Under the pieces are notes generated by a model. It ran no database searches and was not told the DNA's origin. It worked only from the letters and a program-made list of their open reading frames with translations. This document shows, piece after piece, positions 10,735-19,300 of a stretch of 21,904 nt of DNA. This DNA comes from Spirogloea muscicola (taxonomy: Eukaryota; Streptophyta; Zygnematophyceae; Spirogloeales; Spirogloeaceae): contig WELB01000167.1 in NCBI GenBank assembly GCA_009602725.1, forward strand, positions 248,000 through 269,903. The letters are read 5' to 3'. The number at the start of each line of letters is the position of its first letter. Position 1 is the first letter of the stretch. The position numbers and the translations under genes were made by a program.

Positions 10735-10791
10735 GTGGCCAAGTACAAGGGCAAGCACATCGACAGGTGTACACCTCCTGCGGCCACGCTG
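10735..10791 (+). repeat. Coding-like repeat segment, copy 2 (KYKGKHIDRCTPP)
   Basis: This is the partner of the segment at 10303-10359. It lies in a longer plus-strand frame (10585-10998) whose later part is Lys/Glu/Pro-rich. That frame overlaps the inverted element on the opposite strand, so only one strand is likely functional here. I do not recognise the protein. Confidence 0.35.
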
Positions 10792-10819
10792 ACCCGCTCA
10801 GGCGAGGAGCTGTGCAGCA

Positions 10820-10890
10820 AGGGTACCGAAGAAGAAGTGCGCGCCCATAGAGGAGAGGCTGGCAAAGCCAGCCCAAAAAAGAATGGACAA
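10820..10890 (-). repeat. Hairpin repeat, minus-strand copy downstream of ORF A
   Basis: Read on the minus strand this gives TTTTTTGGGCTGGC, a 3-nt loop, GCCAGCC, then CTCTATGGG and CACTTCTTCTTCG. The stem (10857-10863 with 10867-10873) is seven perfect pairs. CACTTCTTCTTCG is identical to the end of copy 6. The element lies about 90 nt after the stop of ORF A. Confidence 0.5.
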
Positions 10891-10960
10891 TGTCCAAAGC
10901 CAAAGAAAGAGGAGCCGGAGAAACCACAAAACACTGCAGAACACAGAAACGATGCAGAGG

Positions 10961-11006
10961 AAAGCTCAGTACCCACGAGTGAGCAACATCAGGTCTGAGT
11001 AGCTCG
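10961..11006. repeat. 46-bp segment exactly duplicated at 8501-8546
   Basis: This segment covers the last part of ORF A plus a few bases past its stop. On the minus strand it begins exactly after TTTCCCTGCAG, which resembles a splice acceptor. The copy at 8501-8546 lacks that flank. Confidence 0.9.
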
Positions 11007-11118
11007 CTGCAGGGAAAGAGGCAGTCCGCCGAGACCCAGAGGCGGCGGCCACAGCACGGCCTGCGCGCGCATGGACGGCGTGGGCAAGGGAGCGTTGAAG
11101 CGATACGGCCAGGCGCAT
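10966..11118 (-). CDS. Small basic ORF A, divergent from the NUP50 gene
   Basis: ATG at 11118 opens a 50-codon frame reading MRLAVSLQRSLAHAVHARAG, then RAVAAASGSRRT, SFPAASYSD and LLTRGY, ending at TGA 10968-10966. It is Arg/Ala-rich with a single Asp near the end, like a mitochondrial targeting peptide ending RGY; this is inference. It is the inverted paralogue of 10462-10584. The ATG lies 164 nt from the divergent NUP50 ATG, so the two could share a promoter. If CACTC then GTGGGT is a donor, this is the first exon of a longer gene running leftwards; the next exon was not found. The family is not recognised. Confidence 0.45.
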   Translation of the reverse strand: MRLAVSLQRSLAHAVHARAGRAVAAASGSRRTASFPAASYSDLMLLTRGY

Positions 11119-11282
11119 GCGGAAGACTTGTGCGAGCGAACCGGCGGCGTCGAAGCCGGGCATCGCCCCTGGCAGCAAGGGTACCGAAGAGCTGGCCGGC
11201 GGAGCACCACCCCGGAGCTGGGCTCCGGCCGGAGCTCCCCGGCGGCCCCGGCCGGGGGGCCCCCAGCGCCCAGGCCAGCGCC

Positions 11283-12646
11283 ATGGCGGCGGCGCGCAAG
11301 CGGCGAGCCATGGAGACCGGCGGCCCCAGANGGCGGCGCTCCGCCGAGTGCCTGCGCCACGTGCGGGCGCTCAACGAGCAGTACGCGGCGTGGGTGGCCG
11401 CGCAGGCGGCGGCGCGGCCCGACGAGCTGTGGCAGGGCGGCGCGGAGGACTACGCGCGCCACGCGCGCCGCATCCTCGCCGACTTCCCCGACGTCGTCGC
11501 CTGGCTCGCCTCCGAGGCCCGCCCGCCGCCCGCCGCCGCCTTGCCGCTGTGGCCCTTCCCGCTGGCCAACGGCAGCGCCAAGCCGGCGTGGCCGCCGCCG
11601 CCTTTTACGGCAGCGGCCGCCGGTAGCGGCGCCTACGTCGCGCGTCCGCTCGAAGCCCCGGCTGCCGCCGGCCCGGCCAGCCAGGCCGCCGGCGACGACG
11701 GCGACGGCGACGGAGGTCCGTCCCAGAAGCTGCGGGCTCGGACACCCGCCGGCAGCGTTCCCGCCGATCGCCTGCGTTGACAGGCCCACGGTGGGACGGC
11801 GGCAGCGAGCACCCTACTGGCGACTGACGTGATGGAGGCTCTGCCGCTGCATCGTTGTTGGCAGAGGCAGCTGAGGAGGGGCCGAGCAGCCCGTCGGTGA
11901 GGCAGGCGCCGGAGCCCGGCGTGGCGGTCACGTACGAAGCCAAGAGCAAGCTCTTCGAGCAGGTCTTCTCCGCGCCACCGCCAGACGCTGCCCAGCAATC
12001 AAGTGCTGCAGCCTTGGCCTTGACCACGGCGCCGGCAGCGCTGCGGCAGGCTCCTCGGAGCTGAGGGCGGGCGGGGCCGGCGCAGCGCAGGGACCCAAGG
12101 GTGGCGAGAAGCCGTGGCGGGACTTGGGCCCGGGCCAGGTGTCCATCCGCATGCGCGAGGGCGCAGAGCCTGGCACGCGCGCCACCAAGCCTCGCCTTGT
12201 CTTCCGTAATGATGTAGGTGCATCTGCTCCTTCCAGCGGCTGCCGGGGCAGAGATTCGCATCCTGACGGTCAGCGCAAGTGTTCTAGTAGGTGCGCTCGC
12301 TCAGTCATGAAGATGCTACTTCCTGTCAAGTGCAGTATCTGCTGTTGAGGCCGCTGTGCTGCCATTGGCTGCTCGACTTTGAGCGCAGGTCGGAAAGTTG
12401 CTTGTCAATGCCAATCTGTACGAGGGCATGAAGGCGGAGGTCAAGAAGAACTTTGTCACACTGCTCCTCTTTTGCTCCTCGGAAGCGGCGCCATCGCCAC
12501 CACCGCTGGACAGCACTAGCACAGGTGAGAGCAGAGGCACGGCAGTATCGCCGACGCTCTTCATGCTCAAGCTTCCCTCTGAGCAGGCGGCTAAGGAGCT
12601 TTCGCACAGAATTTTGGAGGCCGCTCCACCAGCCTCAGCCCCTTGA
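11283..12646 (+). CDS. NUP50: NUP50-like nucleoporin with Ran-binding domain
   Basis: This is a plant-type NUP50: a mobile basket-side nucleoporin that binds importin alpha through its basic N-terminus and Ran through a RanBD1 domain at its C-terminus. Exons are 11283-11715, 11865-11962, 12091-12213 and 12389-12646, with matching phases, about 303 residues. The N-terminus MAAARKRRAM is basic. Residues about 25-80 contain HVRALNEQYAAWV, PDELWQGGAEDY and DFPDVVAWL, a block I recognise from plant NUP50 proteins. The RanBD runs from about residue 170 to the end and includes TYEAKSKLFEQ, KPWRDLGPGQVSIR, PRLVFRNDVGKLLVNANLY and SPTLFMLKLPS. Few FG repeats are visible. Base 11331 is N, which leaves residue 17 as Arg, Trp or Gly. 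The gene converges on dapF, 168 nt between stops. The first intron boundary is the least certain. Confidence 0.88.
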
Positions 12647-12814
12647 CGGCCGTCATGTCCGCTGCCGAACACTCCCTCATGCAGGTGTCAGCATTTTGGA
12701 TCTAATTGGTGCAGAGGCTGTCTGCTCGGTTGTTCAGTCAGCATTGACGTGCCAGAGCTGCCATGACAAGAGCAGCAAAGAGACTTGCATGTCACTAACA
12801 GCGTGGCCACGCAG

Positions 12815-14891
12815 TCACAAGTAAGCCGTTCCTGAGAAGACGGCCTCCGCGGGGCCGGTCATGTACACGCGATTATTACTCTCTCGCCACTCAATCTCCA
12901 GCGGCCCACCCGGCAGATCCACAGTGCATTGCTGCGGGGTGCACACGACGAGAGTCAAGGACGGCAAGACCAACGGCCGTCTTCTCCACCCAAGTGATGG
13001 TGTGCCCAGCGTTTGAGCAATGCAAGCTTAACAAGGAAAGGTCCTCCATCTGCTTCTGAACCTTAAACAAAGTCAAGCAACGACTCTTAACGAAAAATGC
13101 CAACTCTACTGTGAAGAGATCCTGCACGACTCTGGCATGTGCGCTCAGGCCAAGGGACGTAAGAGCATGATACCCGCTCCGAGTGCCCCTCCAACACGGC
13201 AGCCACAACTAACGCACACGCACCCGTCCCGCACGCCAGCGTGGCCCCTGCTCCCAGGCTCACCCGAATGAGGAAGAAGAAGAAGTGGAGAATGAGCTCA
13301 CTGCAACAAGTAAATGACCTGCCGAAAACGAACTTCTCAGATTTTTCGCTCAAGTTCAAGGTGTCTCAGATGTATGGACTGGTACCTGCGCCTCGCTCCC
13401 AAACCCGCATCTTGAGGTGCTTCCTTGTCAGAACCTCCACAAATTCTGGATTTAACAATCCATGCAGGCTCAGCAGGGAAAGGCTGTTGTCTACGAAGTC
13501 ACGCTGTGCAGGAAGTTGCAGGTGAAGTCAACAGGCAGCACTGAAGGAGATTGCCATTCTGCAGCTCAGAAAGTAAGGCTCGGCCTGAAGAGAGTAAGCG
13601 CTTATTCAAATTATAGCCAATCAGGAAGGGGAAGTACCAGTATTGACGCGGGACGGAAATGATTGGTGGTGCTCGAACTGAGGGCCGATGTCCTCCAATC
13701 GGAGGGAGCTTAAGTCGAGATCCTGCAGATGATCACCAGCGACAACACATCTACCGGCGTTACTCTCGATTGGCGGCACATTGTCCTGGCCAGCAACGGA
13801 GCCTTGTTAGGAACTTGCAAATCCTTACCGTGCCGTCGGCCAGGCCAAAGGTGACACAGTGCGGGTTGCCCATGCTGACAGCTGTGACAAGCCAAGTTGC
13901 GCCAGCAACCTCCAGTGGCGCCCGCACAACCGCGCCCGCTGGGGAGTTGGCGGGCAGCGTGGTTGGCACAAGCGCGGGCTCCAGGATCGGTGGACCCATG
14001 TCCACCACCACCTGCCCCAATCCTATCTAGGCTACTTTAGGTAATGCAATGTCACTCGCAGACAGCCCTCCAGCGGCAGGGCACAGTGAGATCAAGAACA
14101 AGATGGGCAGCGCTCGAGGGGCGGTAGCGGGAAGGACCTGGCCGTCATCGCGGAGTGTGGGGACCATGGGGCCGCCAAGGGTGTGGACTGTGTAGCTGCG
14201 GCCAACGCAGCCAAGTGGCAGCAGCAGACTCCATGCTCAGTCCCAGGTATGGCCTGTCCTGTCCCTCCAATGACCTGTGCAAGAGTGCTGCAGGTCCGGT
14301 GGCACATCAGGCAGCACAGCAGCGCCGGAGCAAGCAGGCACCTCTCTCGGCTTTGGGCACCCTCCAGTTCTGCCACAAACTTGGCATAGCACCGCAGGCC
14401 GTTGCCGCACATCTGCAATATAAGCACCAGCCCTCACTTAGCAGAAAGCAGCTAATAGATGACAGCAACTCGAGGGCTCTGCGGCAGCTGAGAAGCATGG
14501 TCCTTGGTGTGTCGTCCAGCAGGAGCTCGACTGCGAGCGAGCAGACCTCAGGCTCGCTGCCATCAGAGTTGATGATGCGCATGGTGTAGTCCGCGCCGCC
14601 CTCCCCAGGGAGCACGAAAATGACGCCATCGCCACCAACGCCAAAGTTGCGGTCGCAGAGGCGCACAGCCTGCTGCGTCGTTATCTTGAGCTGCGGCGAC
14701 TCTCGATTGTCTACCTGCGGCCCGGACAGGAGATGTCGCGGTCTCAGCCTCAGCAACCCATGAGCCGGCGCCAGCTGCGTGGCCGCAGCTACGGAGGCTG
14801 CGACGGCACCGGCCACGGCTGGCTGCGGCGAGCAGCAGACCAGGAGGAAGTCGTTGCCGAGGCCGTGGTACTTGACGAAGCGCAGCGCGTC
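12815..14891 (-). CDS. dapF: Diaminopimelate epimerase (plastid-type)
   Basis: DapF interconverts LL- and meso-2,6-diaminopimelate, the step before lysine in the plastid pathway of algae and plants. Nine exons carry the whole enzyme domain: 14891-14841, 14714-14547, 14412-14342, 14195-14138, 14011-13829, 13722-13638, 13445-13386, 13247-13174 and 12931-12815. They total 288 residues with all phases consistent. Motifs in order are [48 protein letters not shown] (catalytic Cys), [24 protein letters not shown] and [11 protein letters not shown] (second catalytic Cys), ending in [15 protein letters not shown]. The exon at 14891 follows a good acceptor. No in-frame ATG precedes it, so a transit-peptide exon must lie upstream. 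ATG 15003 with a phase-0 donor about 30 nt later is one candidate. NUP50 converges on it downstream. Confidence 0.93.
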
Positions 14892-15342
14892 CTGCACGCA
14901 GGCAAGCCGCCTCAGCTCCAGCACAGGTGCCAGCAGAGGAAAGAGGGCCGACGAGCCATTGGGGCGGGAGGACGAGCGCAGAGCGGCTTGGGTCCCACCC
15001 CATCACCGCGTGTGGCCTGCCAGGCCGTGGGGGCCAGGTGCCGGGCGTGCTCCTCGCCCGAGGGGGCTGGCGACGAGGGTTCGTGCACTGCGCGGCGACG
15101 GGCCAGGACTGTCAGGAGAGCCGACGAGAGAGGGAGCCGGGGGAGAAGGGGAGGCGGAGAGCAGCGGCCTCAGCCTCACTGGAGAGCCGGGCGTGCGGAG
15201 GCGGCGGCCGGGCGCGTGGCGCTGATGGCCGAGCGGCGGAGCGGCCCCCGGAGCGCGCCTCCGCCAGGCGGCGGCGGCGGCGGCGGCGGGGCTAGGAGTG
15301 GGGTGACGGTGTGAATCTAGGGTTGGGCGGGGGGGGAAGCTG
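14892..15342. other. dapF 5' region, GC-rich, with GGC run and TAGGGTTGG motif
   Basis: This is expected to hold the unresolved first exon, 5' UTR and promoter of dapF. Minus-strand ATGs lie at 15003 and 14959. A (GGC)n run occupies about 15267-15289. TAGGGTTGG at 15317-15325 repeats the motif seen before the protease gene at 398-406. Open frames are plentiful on both strands because of the GC content and are not individually credible. Confidence 0.5.
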
Positions 15343-15404
15343 CGATGCCCGCGCTCCCGTGCCCGTCGTGGTGCAGCCTGGCTGCCCTCCGCCGTGAACC
15401 GGAA

Positions 15405-15480
15405 CCGACGGAAACGGTCTTCCATCTGGGCTGTCGTCTTACAGCCCCAGCCCCCACTGGAAGAGCTACTTCCCTCGTCC
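15405..15480 (+). repeat. Hairpin repeat, copy 7 (isolated)
   Basis: The stem is GGGCTGT (15428-15434) with ACAGCCC (15441-15447) around CGTCTT. It is followed by CAGCCCCCACTGGAAGAGCT and ACTTCC. Relative to copy 6 the stem gains a seventh pair through matched T and A changes. This copy is about 4.7 kb from the main cluster and has no small ORF attached. Confidence 0.5.
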
Positions 15481-15484
15481 ATTC

Positions 15485-15512
15485 CTGGTGGCTGGCCCCT
15501 CCCAGCCACCAG
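15485..15512. other. Perfect 11-bp hairpin
   Basis: CTGGTGGCTGG at 15485-15495 pairs exactly with CCAGCCACCAG at 15502-15512 across a 6-nt loop. It directly follows the isolated hairpin repeat. Its role is unknown; it could belong to an RNA from either strand. Confidence 0.65.
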
Positions 15513-16345
15513 TTGATCTGGCCGCGCTTGCTTCCTCTTCTGCAGGGGTGGAGGGCTGTAAGACTTGCTGCTTTTCGTCAGCGAATCTCCCCCTCAACTC
15601 TTACCTTCGGTGATGATTGAGGGCCTGTAGTCCAGCCCTCCTGTTCATCGTGCTCGCACCAATCACATTGCTCTAAAGGAAGGCCTAGAGGGAAGGTAGA
15701 GAGCGCAGAGGCCTTCTCTGAGTATGTCAGTACAGCAGACATCACTGCTCATTTCAACGAATGCTGTCTCGATCAGGTCTCTCAAGTGCAGGTCTGAGAG
15801 AGGGCTAACATAGTCAGCAACTCATGCGAGGGAGTGTTGAAGTAGTCGGAAATTGCTCGCCTGTAGAAATGCATCCTTTCCTGCTCCACTCGTCCAGCCC
15901 GACTGAGCCCGTCTGAGTTGTAAGTAAAACTTTTGACCACTATCGAGAACATTGGGCCATACTCAAGCCAAGCATAGTTGATAGGAGAATGCTGCAGCTA
16001 GCTGGGGAGTGGACAAAGGAAGCTGAAATAGCCCACAGCCCTGCGGACAAGACTGTCACGTCGAATTTGTGCACTGCTTCTGCAGAGAGGGAGTGCTCCT
16101 CGTTCATCTGCATCCAGTGCGAGTAATCAACCTGCGTGTTGGTTCCCGGTTGTTAACACAGCCCAGGTGGATGGTGCATAACAAGTGCACTACGAATAGT
16201 CCAGCCAGCAGCTACAATCAGTTAAAAGCTGGCTTCAACTTATAGCTTTGACAAGCCAGACATCTGGGTCAAATGCTCACCATTCTGAAGCATAACTCTG
16301 TCAAGTGGCGATGAAGTGCATGTTGCCATAAAGGCCTGACAGCCC
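15513..16345. other. Intergenic stretch, nothing recognised
   Basis: This lies between the dapF upstream region and the WDR11 stop. It is less GC-rich than the genes. I see no coding exon with family motifs, no tRNA-like fold and no clear repeat. The right part should include the 3' UTR of the WDR11-like gene. Confidence 0.55.
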
Positions 16346-19300
16346 TCACGGGGATGGCGCCATGGCGGAGCAGAGGTGAGCCAGCGACCGCTGGTAGTGC
16401 TTGTAGTACTCGCTAAACGTGCGCACCTCTTCATCCCGCTCGCGGAGCTCTTTGGGCAACCGCAGCTCGCCGCTGCCAAAGGCAATGCCGTCATTATCCA
16501 GTTTTGCTTCCTGCCAGCACAGTGCCAGCAGGAGCATGGCAGCAGCGTCTGGCATCTCAGCATCTCGCAGCGCCCGGAGTGCGTCCCCAACCGCCCCGGC
16601 CCTGAGGAAGAGCGGGAGTGCTCGCCACAGCTGGCACTCCACATGGAGCAGGTGCTGCGCCCACCGAACAAGCACGCGACTCCGCTCGGCGGGCGCCAGG
16701 TGGCACGCCGCCAGTGTGGCGGCGTCCACCCACCGGTCCGCATCTTGCAGCTGCAGCGGCCACCAGAGTGCCTTAGACTTGGTAAATGCTTGGGAAGAAT
16801 ACTACAATTGGCTGAGTAGACCCGTGCAAGCAGCGCAGCAGACAGCAGACCTGGGAGCAGGCCTCTGCATACGCGCCAACAGCACAGAGGAGGTGCGTGC
16901 CCGCCAGAGGATCCTGAGCAGCCACCATGTTGGCTGCCACAACCTGCACGCACCACCCACCTCCACGAGCTGCTCTTCGTCAAGCACAAGGCCGACTGGA
17001 GCTCAGTTGCTTGTATGAGGGGCCTGAAGAGTGCAGTGCCGGCCAAGGAGACCACCTTGATGGCTAGCTGATGCATGGCGGGCGACAAAGAGGACGCGAG
17101 TGCCACAGCTCGCAGGGCGTCCTGTAGAAAGTTCGGCCCGTCGGGTGGTGAGGCCAGCAGCAGAGTCACGGCAGCTTCATAGTCGCCCACCGCCACGGAC
17201 CTGCCACCACCGCACCTCATGAGGCCTCAGCAGCAGCAGCAACCATGACCTGCAACTGCCAAGCAATTGGACCAGCTCGTTGTGGTTAAGCACATACTCG
17301 TGCACGCGCTTCTGCATGGCATCGGTGCCGGTGAGCTTGCCGTGCCACTTGATGCGCTCCAAGGCCTTTGCTTGCACAGCATCAACCTTCGCCCATGGCT
17401 TTCCCCTCGCCTGCACTCAAGGATTGCAAAATCCGCATGCATCACTTGAGAGAGAGAGAAAAGTATGCAGGATCTGCTCGCTAGTCAGGTTAAGCGCCCA
17501 CATAGCAAAACAGCTTTCCCAGCTGCAGCGTCGAGAAAGTAGCGGTCACCTGGTGTAGAGAAGTGGCCACGGCTTCGGTGGAGGCCTGAGTATTTGTTCC
17601 TCTAGGAGGCTGAAGCGCCTTGAAGGCAGCTTCCTGCATGTCCTCATTGATGCATGTTGGTTGTGACGGCTTCTTGTTGTCTGAGTGCAAGTGAAGCTCC
17701 TCACCTTTGTGCAACTCCTGCACACGAAGGGGAGTCCTGCCCACTGTCCTTGAGCATGTCGTGTGGCTCATCTTGGAAGATTAGATCAGGAGGAATACAA
17801 AGTTAAGCCTTGAACCTCAGAACTTGGACATTCAGATGCCGGCCAGGCATGCTACCTGCTTGTAGGTAGTTGTGAGCGTTGCGTCCAAGCTGGCCCAGAA
17901 CTCGGCCTCTGCCAACTCCCCAAAGTACGCCGCTGCAAAGGCACAACGGGCTGCTGGGCCATGGTTGCTCACCGCAGCGTAGTCTTGAGCTGCATCTGCT
18001 GACATTATCTTTCCTGCAAGCTTTCTTTCACAGAGTTAGCACACGCGCTGACACAAGTCACTTTGACTGTGTTCATGGCAGACAAGAACGTCAGGTTCCC
18101 TACCTGCTAAGCAACAGGAGTGGCTTCAGACATAGGGTCACAGATCTGATGAGGACATTGTACAGAACAATGTGTTCCATCCGGAGCATTCAAGAGACCG
18201 CTGACCCTTACCGGAATCATAGCCCTCGTCCCTATGGCCTGCAATGTGAAGCCCACAGTCCTAGATGTGAGATACCTAATGATCGATGCGGCTCCAGAGC
18301 CTTGAGCAGGACCTCGGGCACGCCGGGCTCCTCCATGCATGGTAGCACAACCTCTCTCAACAGATGCTGCACGACCACCACTGAGCAAACCACGTCAGCT
18401 CACATAGTCCTGGTTGCCGAAGTTGAGGGGCATAGGAGGGAAGGGAGGACCCTGCAGAGCTTCAAGTATGAGTCACATACCCCTCTGAGGTCTTTGAAGT
18501 GCTCTGATGTGTCGTCAGCTGTGCTGGCTGTGTCCAACAGCAGCCAGTCCAGGCGCACTCCCATCTGGAGCAGCAGCCTTAGCGCCTGGACCCAGAGCAC
18601 CAGGCATCAAAGGGTTGTGAGAACCTCTGATCAAAGCACGGATCCACGAGAATTCGTCGAGAGCTGCTTCATTGGGATGCCACCTTGGTTGGAGACGGAT
18701 GAGGAGTGATATACTGACGAGGGCATGAGCAAAGGGCAGAAAGGGCGCTGCAGTCAGAGGTTCCATAGGGCTGCTGCACTCGGGCAGGCTCGCGAGCATG
18801 TGTGGCGCCTTGGGCACATCCTCCTTTGACTTCTTGCTTTCTCTTGACTTCCTGCACAACACACAAGAATGAGGGTTCCTCGAGGAAGTCAGTTAAGATG
18901 TCAATGAGGTAATGACCACCGTCAAGGCGTGCTATCCTGCAGCTCGCTCGGCAAGTCACGCACTTGTGGCTCCCCATCTGGACCAAGAGCAGGCGGAGCG
19001 AGCCGTCCGCCGAGGCGGCGCACAGAAGGTGCTCATGCTCCAGGAGCCGGAAGGGGAAAGGGAGGCACGGCGGCAGCCAGTCCAGGTCAACAAGGAGCAA
19101 TGCACTGTGCTGTGCAGGCTGCACAGCATCCGCCACTGGGTGGCCAGTCGCCTGCATGGTAAGGACATGCCGAGCAAGGTGCGAGGTCAGAGCTGATGGC
19201 AGCCTTGGCTGCCAGTCTGAGCACGACAAGAACATCTTGCTTCTGACTCAGGTTGGGCACTCGCCAGGTCATAAATCGCGAGAGTTCTGCTGGCAAAGAG

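Noticed and set aside
10655-10735. tRNA-derived SINE
   Set aside because: The minus strand has GGTTCGA near the repeat, resembling a B box, but the rest of the box and an A box are missing, and other copies lack it.
10961-11006. C/D-box snoRNA in the 46-bp repeat
   Set aside because: A box C-like CTGATGT and a box D-like CTGA are present but only about 18 nt apart, with no terminal stem, which is too short for a snoRNA.
15003-15509. 168-residue minus-strand frame upstream of dapF
   Set aside because: It is Arg/Pro/Ser-rich with no motif and runs through the GGC tract and the hairpin repeat. It may overlap a dapF leader exon but is not supported as a gene.
16240-17220. 326-residue minus-strand frame as one exon
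   Set aside because: Only its first part (17200-17056) matches the WDR11 family. The rest is in the wrong frame, and the true exons there are 16943-16851 and 16750-16346.
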